Below, piece after piece: positions 8,482 through 17,022 of a stretch of 64,000 nucleotides of DNA (positions are counted from its first letter, which is position 1; every line of letters begins with the position of its first letter). Under the pieces are notes generated by a model. It was not told the origin of the DNA. It saw nothing but the letters and a program-made list of their open reading frames with translations, and made no database searches. A program made the translations under genes and the position numbers. The DNA lies in assembly GCF_000373265.1 (NCBI RefSeq), contig NZ_KB890761.1, positions 62,001 through 126,000 of the forward strand, written 5' to 3'. The stretch comes from Pontibacter roseus DSM 17521. GTDB taxonomy: Bacteria > Bacteroidota > Bacteroidia > Cytophagales > Hymenobacteraceae.

Positions 8482-10293
8482 ATGGCTGTAACCGAAAAGC
8501 TGAAGGACAAAATAGCGCACCTGCCGCATAAGCCGGGCATCTATAAATTCTTTGATGGCAAGGGAATCATCTATGTTGGCAAAGCGATTGACATCAGGAA
8601 GCGCGTCAGTTCCTATTTCAATCGCTCTGCTCAGCATAACAAGAAAACGCTCAAGCTCATCTCCCAGATACAGGACATCGAGTTTACCATCGTAGACACG
8701 GAGGCGGACGCTTTCCTGCTGGAGAACAACCTCATCAAGCAGTACCAGCCTAAGTATAACATCCTGTTGAAGGACGGCAAGACGTACCCCTACATCTGTA
8801 TTGTCAACGAGCGTTTCCCGCGTGTCATTAGCACTCGCAATAAAATCAATGACGGCTCCCGCTACTTCGGTCCATACCCAAGCGGTACGGCCATGCACGT
8901 CATCCTGGACCTCATCCGGACGCTATACCCGCTGCGTACCTGCACCTACAACTTATCTCCTGAGAACATAGCCGCTGGTAAGTTCAAGGTATGCCTGGAG
9001 TACCACATTGGCAACTGCAAAGGCCCCTGTGAGGATTTGGTGAATGAGGCTACCTACAACCACTATATCTCCCAAATCAGGAGCATCCTTTCCGGCAATT
9101 TGTCTATCGCGAAGAACTACTTCAAAGAGCGTATGGCGGCGGCGGCTGAGGAGTATCAGTTTGAGGTGGCGCACCAGTACAAGCAGAAACTGGATATGCT
9201 CGATGATTTCCAGGCTAAGTCGACTGTGGTAAGTAACACCCTCACCAACATCGATGTGTTCACTATCTCCTCGAACGAGAAGTGCGCTTTCGTGAACTAC
9301 TTGAAGGTTATGAACGGGTCTATCATACAGACCCAGTCACTGGAATTGCAGAAGAAGCTGGATGAGACAGATGAAGAGCTTTTGGCTACGGTTATCGTCC
9401 AGCTGCGCCATGAGTTTGAGAGTACCTCCCGCGAAATCATCACGAATATTGAATTAGCGCTTCCTCTGGATAACATCACTGTCACGCAGCCCCAGATTGG
9501 CGATAAGCGCAAGCTGCTCAACCTCTCGTTGAAGAATGCGCTATACCTGCGCAAAGAGCGGGAAGGGCGGCAGGAGCAAAACAAGAGCCTGACGGAGCAG
9601 CGCGAACTCCGTGTGCTGGAAACGTTGAAGAAAGACCTTCGCCTGACGGAGCTGCCACGCCACATTGAGTGCTTTGACAACTCTAACTTCCAGGGCGACA
9701 ACCCTGTTGCTTCTATGGTCTGCTTCAAGAACGGCAAGCCCAGCAAGAAAGACTATCGACACTACCACATCAAGTCTGTCGTTGGACCCAATGATTTTGA
9801 GTCAATGTACGAGGTGGTAACGCGCAGGTATAGACGCCTCCTGGATGAGAACCAGTCGCTGCCTCAGCTCATAGTGATTGACGGTGGAAAGGGCCAGTTG
9901 AGTTTTGCGGTGCAGGCACTTAAAGACTTGAATATTTGGGGTAAAGTAGCCATTGTAGGTATAGCCAAGCGCCTGGAGGAGATTTTCTATCCGGGTGACA
10001 CACTGCCACTCTACATCGATAAGAAGTCAGAATCGTTGATGCTCATCCAACGTATTCGGAATGAGGCACACCGGTTTGCCATCACGTTCCATCGCTCCAA
10101 ACGCGACGCCGGCACCCTGAAGACAGAACTCACAGATGTAAAAGGTATAGGCCCCTCTACCGCTGATGCTCTGTTGAAAAAATATAGGTCAGTTAAGAAG
10201 TTAAAAGAACTTTCTCTAGAGGAGCTTATCTCTGAAGTAGGGAAGCGTAAAGCTTCCATCCTCTTCGATTATTTCCATCTTGATAATTCTTAG
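8482..10293 (+). CDS. uvrC: excinuclease ABC subunit C
   Basis: 603 residues in the standard order: a GIY-YIG nuclease domain (KPGIYKFFDGKGIIYVGKA) for the 3' incision, a Cys-containing linker (YHIGNCKGPCE), a UVR motif, the UvrC RNase H-like domain (ECFDNSNFQGDNPVASMV) for the 5' incision, and C-terminal helix-hairpin-helix motifs (DVKGIGPSTADALLKK). It acts with UvrA/UvrB in nucleotide excision repair. It is the last gene of the run and is followed by a bidirectional terminator. Confidence 0.97.
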   Translation: MAVTEKLKDKIAHLPHKPGIYKFFDGKGIIYVGKAIDIRKRVSSYFNRSAQHNKKTLKLISQIQDIEFTIVDTEADAFLLENNLIKQYQPKYNILLKDGKTYPYICIVNERFPRVISTRNKINDGSRYFGPYPSGTAMHVILDLIRTLYPLRTCTYNLSPENIAAGKFKVCLEYHIGNCKGPCEDLVNEATYNHYISQIRSILSGNLSIAKNYFKERMAAAAEEYQFEVAHQYKQKLDMLDDFQAKSTVVSNTLTNIDVFTISSNEKCAFVNYLKVMNGSIIQTQSLELQKKLDETDEELLATVIVQLRHEFESTSREIITNIELALPLDNITVTQPQIGDKRKLLNLSLKNALYLRKEREGRQEQNKSLTEQRELRVLETLKKDLRLTELPRHIECFDNSNFQGDNPVASMVCFKNGKPSKKDYRHYHIKSVVGPNDFESMYEVVTRRYRRLLDENQSLPQLIVIDGGKGQLSFAVQALKDLNIWGKVAIVGIAKRLEEIFYPGDTLPLYIDKKSESLMLIQRIRNEAHRFAITFHRSKRDAGTLKTELTDVKGIGPSTADALLKKYRSVKKLKELSLEELISEVGKRKASILFDYFHLDNS

Positions 10294-10330
10294 CGGCAGT
10301 TCCTATCAACTACTGTAGGTATAGGCACAA

Positions 10331-10360
10331 AAAAAGGAGACTCTTTCGAGTCTCCTTTTT
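10331..10360. terminator. bidirectional terminator uvrC / gldN
   Basis: A 13-bp perfect stem (10331-10343 with 10348-10360) around loop TTTC has A-runs on one side and T-runs on the other. It sits between the convergent uvrC and gldN genes and can stop both. Confidence 0.9.
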
Positions 10361-10379
10361 TCATTTTTAGCATTTGTGC

Positions 10380-11237
10380 TTAGTAGCTCCACAGGCTGTA
10401 TTCGTACTCAATCAGTGCCTCAAGCGCGTCCTGAGCAGCAAGCAGTCCTTTCTTGCCACCGCCGTAGATGTCTCCCAATGCTCTATCGCCTGGGTTTGAT
10501 ATCTTGGTGATGTAAGAGCTGAACAACCACAAGTCAAATGCGTCAGCTAGGTTCTTGTGCTGTGCATCGTTCTGTGCGTTGTACCAGATGGCCAGTTCAG
10601 GATTGTTTCTGAATACGCGTACCAGGTCACTCATCTTAAAGCTTCCTACATTCGACTCAAAACCCAGGGCATTGAGGGTAGAAGGCACCTTGATGCTGAT
10701 AGTCTGGATGTCGTGGTACATGCGTGAACGCTTTTTATCAAACACCACGTTCTCCTTCATCTCCAGCAGGTACAGCTGTTTTGCGAAGTATTCATTGCTT
10801 ACAGGAGCAGCGTCAGCCGTTGCTTGGCTTCCAAGTGCCTCGCCCCAAGCATCCTCTTCTTCCTCGTCCTTACCGAAACCAGCCGCTATCTCTTCCTCAG
10901 TCAAACCGCCGCCAGTGTCTTTCTGCGTCATGTTTTCCAGGAATTCCTGCGTTGTCATCGGCACATTTACAGAGTCAGTCTTGTAGGCTACCAACTCGCC
11001 GCTTTTCACAGCGTTGATGATAATCTTCGTGATTTCTCTGTTTTCCGAGAACATGGGGCGGTTTTGCTTTTCACGCAAATCTATCTTACGCCACACGGTC
11101 TTCTTGAACAGAACATCTGACTCCGGAATAGGTCTTGCTGATGGATTGCTTGACTGCGTGGTAGACACTTGCTGTGCCATTGCTCCGAAAGAGAGCATGA
11201 TACCAGCTGCTACACCTATTGCTTTTATAACTTTCAT
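10380..11237 (-). CDS. gldN: T9SS / gliding motility protein GldN
   Basis: 285 residues with a cleavable signal peptide ending near GAMAQQ. The sequence has the GldN/PorN pattern (SDVLFKKTVWRKIDLREKQNRP and SRMYHDIQTISIKVPS). GldN is a periplasmic protein that forms the ring with the lipoprotein GldK on the outer-membrane side of the type IX secretion system. It is the last gene of gldKLMN, 25 bases after gldM, and ends at the terminator at 10331-10360. Confidence 0.96.
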   Translation of the reverse strand: MKVIKAIGVAAGIMLSFGAMAQQVSTTQSSNPSARPIPESDVLFKKTVWRKIDLREKQNRPMFSENREITKIIINAVKSGELVAYKTDSVNVPMTTQEFLENMTQKDTGGGLTEEEIAAGFGKDEEEEDAWGEALGSQATADAAPVSNEYFAKQLYLLEMKENVVFDKKRSRMYHDIQTISIKVPSTLNALGFESNVGSFKMSDLVRVFRNNPELAIWYNAQNDAQHKNLADAFDLWLFSSYITKISNPGDRALGDIYGGGKKGLLAAQDALEALIEYEYSLWSY

Positions 11238-11262
11238 ACTCCTTGTAAGCTTCTAATCTTGT

Positions 11263-12858
11263 TTAGTTAAGCGGTATAGTGAAGATACCGTCACCAGATG
11301 CATTGGCTGCAACAGGGTTACCTTGGTAGTTCAGGCGTTTCACTTCCATCACTTCAATGGTTACTCGGTCGCCTTTGCCTGCTTTCGCAGCGAATCTGCT
11401 CAAGTCACCAGATGGTCCGTTGAATTCTGCCTGGTCTACTGGCTGCGAACCTCTAACTAGGAACGCTCTCCACTTGGTTACCCTATAACGAGCTTCCTGA
11501 GGCAAAAATTGCTTAAATCCTTCGTCCGCTACTGCCTGAATCTCTACCGCTCTAATAGACTGGGCAGGTATACCTCTCTTCTGGTCAACTGCTCTACCGT
11601 TCACCAAAGTAACCAGTGATGGTCTTGGGATAGGACGAACTTTGAATGTCTCTGAACCAATGGCGTTGCCGCCGCTGCTCACGTTCAGTTTCACTTCAGT
11701 TGAAGTAGGGATGATAGTTACCTGTCCTTTCTTAGAACCCTTGATGGCAGAACCACCATTAGCTGAGAAGCTAGGATCGTATACAGCACCCAACGCAGGA
11801 ACCTGTACGTTCAGCTCATTTGCGCACTGGAAATAAAGTGCTTGAACCGAAGCAGATTGTACTTGGATTACCGGCTTAGCTACAATGTACTCTTCTACGA
11901 TAGGGAGTCTTTCCTGCTCACCGTTCTTGTCGATGATTACCTCACCTTTCCAAGTCTGCTTTGAGTTACCGTCTGCGTCGTAGTTTGAGGCAGCAGCAGT
12001 GAACTCAATCATACCTTTGCCATTCACTACGTTCACCGGCTTACCCTGGAACGTCATAGTTGGTGTAATCGCATCAGATGAAGCCGCAATGAACATCTCA
12101 GCTTTGTACTTGGTACCAGCTGCTACTGTCTTGGACTCAGCACGCGCCATTGCGAAGATTTTCTCGAACTTGATGATGTCAGCACCTACTTTTTGAGCCA
12201 GGTTCTGTAGCGCATCAGCTTCGTACTTCAATACTTCTGCTTCTTTCTGAGAAAGAGTGGCCAATGCAGCTACCATAGGGGTAGCCTCAAAGTTCAGTTG
12301 AGCGAAGTCTTTGTTGCGCTGGTCGCGGTCTTTGCTCGCCACTGGGTCTTCCTTGCCATCTCTGGCCAGGCTCTCCGGCATGCCCTCGTTGTACTTACGC
12401 ATGAATTTAGCGTAGTCGTTCAGCTTCTGCTTCAGTTCATAGGCCGCCCCGTTTTTCTCGTTGGCTGCACCTATCATGTTGATGGCTACTATATCCTCTG
12501 CACTTGGGTTTGCATAGTGGCCTTCCTCATTCAAGCCACCTGATTTTTCAACCAGCATAGTGCGAAGGCCACGGATATAATTTACCAGCTCTGAAGTTTG
12601 CTGTCTTACTGCCTCAGCGTCAGATAATACGGTTTTATCTTTATCTCTATTACCGCCTTCGCTGACCTTCGACTTAATGTTGGATACTACTCCGGCATTA
12701 TCTGTTATTGTTTTATCGTTTACTTCTTTTAGACTTTCGTCGAGAAACTGAAACTTTAACAGGATTGCGGAGCTCACTTGTAGGGCAAGAAGTGCGGTCA
12801 GTACCAGGTACATCATACCGATCATCTTCTGCCGAGGTGTCTCTTTAACTCCAGCCAT
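11263..12858 (-). CDS. gldM: T9SS motor protein GldM
   Basis: 531 residues starting MAGVKETPRQKMIGMMYLVL, the near-invariant start of GldM/PorM. One N-terminal membrane helix is followed by a large periplasmic part of four beta-rich domains that reaches GldK/GldN. With GldL it forms the proton-driven motor that powers T9SS and gliding. It is 52 bases downstream of gldL. Confidence 0.97.
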   Translation of the reverse strand: MAGVKETPRQKMIGMMYLVLTALLALQVSSAILLKFQFLDESLKEVNDKTITDNAGVVSNIKSKVSEGGNRDKDKTVLSDAEAVRQQTSELVNYIRGLRTMLVEKSGGLNEEGHYANPSAEDIVAINMIGAANEKNGAAYELKQKLNDYAKFMRKYNEGMPESLARDGKEDPVASKDRDQRNKDFAQLNFEATPMVAALATLSQKEAEVLKYEADALQNLAQKVGADIIKFEKIFAMARAESKTVAAGTKYKAEMFIAASSDAITPTMTFQGKPVNVVNGKGMIEFTAAASNYDADGNSKQTWKGEVIIDKNGEQERLPIVEEYIVAKPVIQVQSASVQALYFQCANELNVQVPALGAVYDPSFSANGGSAIKGSKKGQVTIIPTSTEVKLNVSSGGNAIGSETFKVRPIPRPSLVTLVNGRAVDQKRGIPAQSIRAVEIQAVADEGFKQFLPQEARYRVTKWRAFLVRGSQPVDQAEFNGPSGDLSRFAAKAGKGDRVTIEVMEVKRLNYQGNPVAANASGDGIFTIPLN

Positions 12859-12910
12859 TTTATACTTAGATTACTGTTGTTTTCTTGTTGATTTATAAAA
12901 TGCGTCGGAA

Positions 12911-13708
12911 CTAGCCTTTCATGGCTGTCAGCATGTTACCATACACTGTGTTCAGTGAGTGTAGGTTATGCGTCAGCTTAGAAACTTCGTGCTTGAACTG
13001 CTCTGTGTCCTTGCTGGCATCGGTCAGGTTCTCCATTGCCATGCTCAGGTTACCATAGAACTTGTTCATCGCTTTCAGGTGGTTGTTGGCATCCTGAAGC
13101 TCCATTTCATACACAGCGTTCAGTGCTCCCAGGTTTCTGGTCATGCTCTGTACTTGCTGGTGGTATTCCTGCGCATCAACAGTTGAGCCTGCCATTTGGG
13201 CAAGTGCATCCGCTGTTGTAGAGTAGGCTTGTGTAATCTTCTCTAGCTGATCGCCGGCTGCTCTTACGCGTACGTTATAGTCGTTTGTAGCGGCAGTTGC
13301 CTGGCTCAGGTCAGCCATTTGAGCAGTGGTTTCGCTCAGTCTGTTCAGGCCAATGCCTAGTGTGTTTATGGTCTCAGGAGTGATGTCCGCGTCACGCAGC
13401 ATATCATCCAGTTTCTTCGTAACGGACGTACCACCAGTGGCAGTGGCAGGAACGAGGCCTTCGCCCACATAATCATCGGCTAACTGTGGGTAAACTCTTG
13501 CCCAATCCGGATCGTGTGGCTGTGGCTGGAACGCGCTCAGGAAGAAGATAACAGCTTCTGTTCCCAAACCGATGATAAGCATCCAGTTTGCTCCCTCCCA
13601 GTGCATGATTTTAAACAACGCTCCAATAATAACGACTGCAGCACCTATGCCATAGATTTTTGGCATCAACACGTCGTACAAGAAACTGCGACCTCTAGCT
13701 TTGCTCAT
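12911..13708 (-). CDS. gldL: T9SS motor protein GldL
   Basis: 265 residues. Two membrane helices near the N-terminus (KIYGIGAAVVIIGALFKIMHW and MLIIGLGTEAVIFFLSAF) carry the conserved polar and charged residues of the proton path, followed by a cytoplasmic helical tail with long heptad-like stretches. It is the stator-like partner of GldM in the inner membrane. The order gldK-gldL-gldM-gldN and same-strand spacing indicate one operon. Confidence 0.97.
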   Translation of the reverse strand: MSKARGRSFLYDVLMPKIYGIGAAVVIIGALFKIMHWEGANWMLIIGLGTEAVIFFLSAFQPQPHDPDWARVYPQLADDYVGEGLVPATATGGTSVTKKLDDMLRDADITPETINTLGIGLNRLSETTAQMADLSQATAATNDYNVRVRAAGDQLEKITQAYSTTADALAQMAGSTVDAQEYHQQVQSMTRNLGALNAVYEMELQDANNHLKAMNKFYGNLSMAMENLTDASKDTEQFKHEVSKLTHNLHSLNTVYGNMLTAMKG

Positions 13709-13785
13709 TTTGTTTTCAAAAATTAAATGTGAACGATTGGGTTTTTTAAAATTGTGTGTTTTGAATTAGTGTTGACTTCTTTGGA

Positions 13786-14805
13786 CTATCTGAACTCTCT
13801 TCCGGATGAACGGCCAAGGTAAATCATGGCATTACGGAAACCAACATAAGAGCGGGCTGAGTCCTGATATTCGAAGTTACGTGTGCCAGTCTCCAGGAAG
13901 TACGCGATGTCCTTCCAGGAACCGCCTCTTACAACCTTGCGAGGCTCATTGTCATCATAATATACTGGGTTCAAGTCCCAGGTAATCGGAACGGTAGCGT
14001 CGGCATAGGCATCCTCTGTCCACTCCGCCACGTTACCAGCCATGTCATACAGGCCAAAGTCGTTCGGGAAGAACTGGGCTACAGGAGCCGTGTAAGTAAA
14101 GCCATCGCTGTAGTAGTCACCACGGCCTGGCTTGAAGTTAGCTAACAGACAGCCTTTGGCGTTGCGCAGGTATGGGCCACCCCAAGGGTATACAGACATA
14201 TCGCGACCGCCTCTTGCGGCATATTCCCACTCAGCCTCAGACGGCAGGCGGAACATTGGCATTGGCGCCATACCGTTATCAGCGTTCGCCTGGTTCTTGT
14301 GCTTGGTGCGCCAGTCGCTGAAATACTTGGCCGCGAACCAATCGACACCCACCACCGGGTATTCGTCAAACGCTGGGTGGGAGAAGTAATACTCCATCAG
14401 CGGATCGCCCATGTGGTATGTGAAGTCGCGTACCCATACTGTTGTATCCGGGTATAGCTCCGTCATCACGAAGTCCTCTCCGAGCACGTCAATGGAGTCG
14501 TTCACCATTACCTCGATGAACTGACGGTATTCATTGTTCGTAATCTCAGTTTCATCCATATAGAAGCCGCCTATTGTCACCTGCTTGTTCAGGTTGGCCA
14601 TAGTGGCTGCTATGTCCTGATCTGCCTGACCCATGTGGAATGTTCCACCAGGACAGATGACCATACCGTAGGGAACAGCTTGTGGATTGTAGTCTGGACG
14701 ATCTTCAGAGCCGACTAGATCACCTTGCGGTCCTCTTTTCAACCCACAGCTCGCAAGCAGTACCACCGCCAAAGCGAAGGAAGACAGCTTTAATAGTTTG
14801 TTCAT
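13786..14805 (-). CDS. gldK: T9SS lipoprotein GldK
   Basis: 339 residues from the ATG at 14805, which gives a proper lipoprotein signal (MNKLLKLSSFALAVVLLASC, Cys20); a longer upstream start would spoil it. The mature part is a formylglycine-generating-enzyme/SUMF1-like fold (CPGGTFHMGQAD, GVDWFAAKYFSDW, FRLPSEAEWEYAARGG, GLYDMAGNVAEW), used in GldK as a structural domain. GldK forms the outer-membrane-side ring with GldN. It is first in the gldKLMN operon, preceded by a consensus promoter at 14868-14899. Confidence 0.96.
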   Translation of the reverse strand: MNKLLKLSSFALAVVLLASCGLKRGPQGDLVGSEDRPDYNPQAVPYGMVICPGGTFHMGQADQDIAATMANLNKQVTIGGFYMDETEITNNEYRQFIEVMVNDSIDVLGEDFVMTELYPDTTVWVRDFTYHMGDPLMEYYFSHPAFDEYPVVGVDWFAAKYFSDWRTKHKNQANADNGMAPMPMFRLPSEAEWEYAARGGRDMSVYPWGGPYLRNAKGCLLANFKPGRGDYYSDGFTYTAPVAQFFPNDFGLYDMAGNVAEWTEDAYADATVPITWDLNPVYYDDNEPRKVVRGGSWKDIAYFLETGTRNFEYQDSARSYVGFRNAMIYLGRSSGREFR

Positions 14806-14867
14806 GATGACTTTAGGAAAAAGTAAATTTTTTAGCAATGTTTTTTAGCACACTTTGACTGGTGTAG

Positions 14868-14899
14868 CAAATATATCGAGTTTTCGAAATAAAACAAAA
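14868..14899 (-). promoter_or_regulatory. consensus Bacteroidota promoter of gldKLMN
   Basis: On the minus strand, TTTTG (14899-14895), a 19-base spacer and TATATTTG (14875-14868) match the -33/-7 consensus of the Bacteroidota primary sigma factor exactly. The gldK ATG is 62 bases downstream of the -7 element. The promoter before the SprF/PorP gene has the same sequence and spacing. Confidence 0.75.
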
Positions 14900-15034
14900 A
14901 CTATCAAATAAGACACCAATTTATAATTTTCCAACGGTACAATACAAGGAATATTATACCTGCGGGGTCAAAAAATTAGAGTGTATTTTTTCAAGAATAC
15001 AGCTTTTCCGTGATAAATCCTATGCTAAGCAAAT

Positions 15035-15994
15035 TTATTTAGGGAAGTTGTAGCGAGGAGTTCGCACTGGTGGGCGGAACCTTACAATGGGCTCTGGTAG
15101 TCTATAGGAGAGCATCACCTCGTGGGAGGTGGGTGCTTTGGCATCTCTGTTAAATGTCGTGAAATCAAACGCATATCCAACCCGCAGCGCATTGTCCTGC
15201 AACAACGCAATTCCTAATAGGGCACTAACAGCTTCCTGGTGCCGATAATTCAATCCGCCCCAATATTTTTCTGCGAAAGTCACCCTGCCGCCTGCATCAA
15301 ATGAAAATGTCTCTGTGTCGTGCTTGAGAAGTACAGTTGGTGTTACTATCAGGTCGTTGGTGAGGGCAAAGTGGTATCCTGCTGTCGCGTAGATGTGGTT
15401 TTCACCCAGCACGCGGCCCCGGCCAGTGTTCGCAGAGTCGGCGAACTCATAGGTGGAGCGCAGCAGGTTCGTTACCCCACCGCCTGCATAAAACAACTCA
15501 GATTCGTACCAAAGCCCCGCGCCTACATCATACTTGCTGTCCGAACTGTTGAACGGCACGTTCGGGTCGCCTTCGTCAATGGCGCGGTAGCTGCCCTTGC
15601 GGATGTTGTTGACGTTCCCCTGTAAGCCTACCCCTAGACGGCCCTCTCCTAAGTTGATATGGAAGGAGTAGGAAATGGCGGCTTGCTGAATGCGGGTGTT
15701 GGCGATGCGGTCCTGCACTAGGCTGATGCCTAGGCCACCTCTCAGCAGGCGCACGGGCGTATGGGCTGTCAGGAGCAGGGTCTGGGGAGAGCCCCCGTCA
15801 TCGAAGGTGGCGTCGTAGTTCAGCCACTGGTACCTATATAATGAGAGTACTTCCGGTCGATTGGTTATACCTGCATATGCCGGGCTGATGTACATGCCAT
15901 TGAACCCATAGTGCGTAAACTGGGGCTGCTGCTGCGCCCAGGAGGTCAGGTGGCAGACAAACAGCAGTAAAACAGCAGGTATAATCTTTTTCAT
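15035..15994 (-). CDS. PorP/SprF family T9SS outer-membrane protein
   Basis: 319 residues. A signal peptide (MKKIIPAVLLLFVCHLTSWAQ) precedes the family hallmark QQPQFTHYGFNGMYISPAYAG, and the rest is beta-strand rich and forms a small outer-membrane barrel. PorP/SprF proteins attach to the T9SS periplasmic ring or partner large adhesins such as SprB. A copy just upstream of gldK on the same strand is typical of the core PorP. It has its own consensus promoter, so it may be expressed separately from hemD upstream. Confidence 0.93.
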   Translation of the reverse strand: MKKIIPAVLLLFVCHLTSWAQQQPQFTHYGFNGMYISPAYAGITNRPEVLSLYRYQWLNYDATFDDGGSPQTLLLTAHTPVRLLRGGLGISLVQDRIANTRIQQAAISYSFHINLGEGRLGVGLQGNVNNIRKGSYRAIDEGDPNVPFNSSDSKYDVGAGLWYESELFYAGGGVTNLLRSTYEFADSANTGRGRVLGENHIYATAGYHFALTNDLIVTPTVLLKHDTETFSFDAGGRVTFAEKYWGGLNYRHQEAVSALLGIALLQDNALRVGYAFDFTTFNRDAKAPTSHEVMLSYRLPEPIVRFRPPVRTPRYNFPK

Positions 15995-16048
15995 AGGCTG
16001 TTGCAGCTAGGCAAGAGAGCAGTGTACGGTATAACGCCCGAATTCAAT

Positions 16049-16080
16049 CAAATATATATATTAAACAGTAAAACGCAAAA
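16049..16080 (-). promoter_or_regulatory. consensus promoter of the SprF/PorP gene
   Basis: TTTTG (16080-16076), 19 bases, TATATTTG (16056-16049) on the minus strand, identical in sequence and spacing to the gldK promoter. The -33 element lies inside the left arm of the perfect hairpin at 16064-16123. The leader to the ATG at 15994 would be about 50 bases. Confidence 0.72.
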
Positions 16081-16123
16081 GAGAGTAGATGGTTGATTCT
16101 ACTCTCTTTTGCGTTTTACTGTT
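16064..16123 (-). terminator. perfect 26-bp hairpin after hemD
   Basis: Arms 16064-16089 and 16098-16123 are perfect inverted repeats of 26 bases around an 8-base loop. It begins 32 bases past the hemD stop and is followed on the minus strand by the A/T tract of the SprF/PorP promoter. It likely ends hemD transcription. The stem is much longer than most intrinsic terminators and contains the -33 element of the next gene. Confidence 0.75.
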
Positions 16124-16154
16124 GCTGAATCGAAACTGATTTTAAACCAAAGTC

Positions 16155-16958
16155 TTATCTTTTCTGTGTCTGCTTCTGGTTTTGGATGTATACCTCGATG
16201 GCCCCTGTCATAGAAGGCGCGTTTGGCATAGGTGCCTCAATGTCCAGTTCCAGCCCTGCGTCTCGCACGGCCTTGGCTGTGGTGGGGCCAAATGCCGCGA
16301 TGCGGGTGTTGTTCTGCTTGAAATCCGGGAAGTTGATGAACAGGGAGGTGATGCCTGACGGGCTGAAGAACGCGATGCAGTCGTAGGTCACGTCATCCAG
16401 GTCGGACAGGTCTGCGGCTACCGTCTTGTAGATGACAGCCTCCGTGAACTTTATCTTGTTCGCCTCCATGAAGCTCGGGATGTCGTCTTTGCGGATGTTG
16501 GAGCAAGGGTACAGGAACTTCTCGTTCTTGTGCTTCTTGATTACCTCGAACAGGTCCTTAGCCGTCTTCTCGCCCACGAACAGCTTACGCTTGCGCAGCA
16601 CGATGTACTTTTGCAGGTAATAGGCCGTCTGGTCCGAAATACAGAAGTACTTCATGTCAGCAGGCATCTCTATCTTGCTCTCCTGGCAGATTCTGAAGAA
16701 GTGGTCTACCGCATTGCGGCTGGTGAAAATGACCGCCGTATGCGCCAAGATGTCCACTTTGTCTTTGCGGAACTCTTTGTTGGCGACAGGCTCTACCTCA
16801 ATAAAAGCACGGAAGTCTACCTTGATGCCGTACTTATCCGCAATAGACAGATAAGGGGAGTTGTCAGTAGTAGGCTGTGGTTGAGTAACGAGGATACTTT
16901 TAATCGGAATGCTGTGCCTCTCAGGATTAGCCCATGCTTTTTCTTTGCTTTCAGCCAT
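16155..16958 (-). CDS. hemD: uroporphyrinogen-III synthase
   Basis: 267 residues with the HemD two-lobe pattern: SILVTQPQP at the start, HTAVIFTSRNAVDHFF, FLYPCSNIRKDDIP, YDCIAFFSPSGITSLF and IAAFGPTTAKAVRDAGL. It closes hydroxymethylbilane into uroporphyrinogen III in haem synthesis. The family diverges strongly, but these motifs and the adjacent DUF4271 gene, a frequent neighbour in Bacteroidota, support the call. Confidence 0.92.
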   Translation of the reverse strand: MAESKEKAWANPERHSIPIKSILVTQPQPTTDNSPYLSIADKYGIKVDFRAFIEVEPVANKEFRKDKVDILAHTAVIFTSRNAVDHFFRICQESKIEMPADMKYFCISDQTAYYLQKYIVLRKRKLFVGEKTAKDLFEVIKKHKNEKFLYPCSNIRKDDIPSFMEANKIKFTEAVIYKTVAADLSDLDDVTYDCIAFFSPSGITSLFINFPDFKQNNTRIAAFGPTTAKAVRDAGLELDIEAPMPNAPSMTGAIEVYIQNQKQTQKR

Positions 16959-17022
16959 AGAGTATGGTAGTCTGTTGTTTAATGTAACCTGCCTTGCCGC
17001 CTGTTCTGCTGATTTTGTGTTT

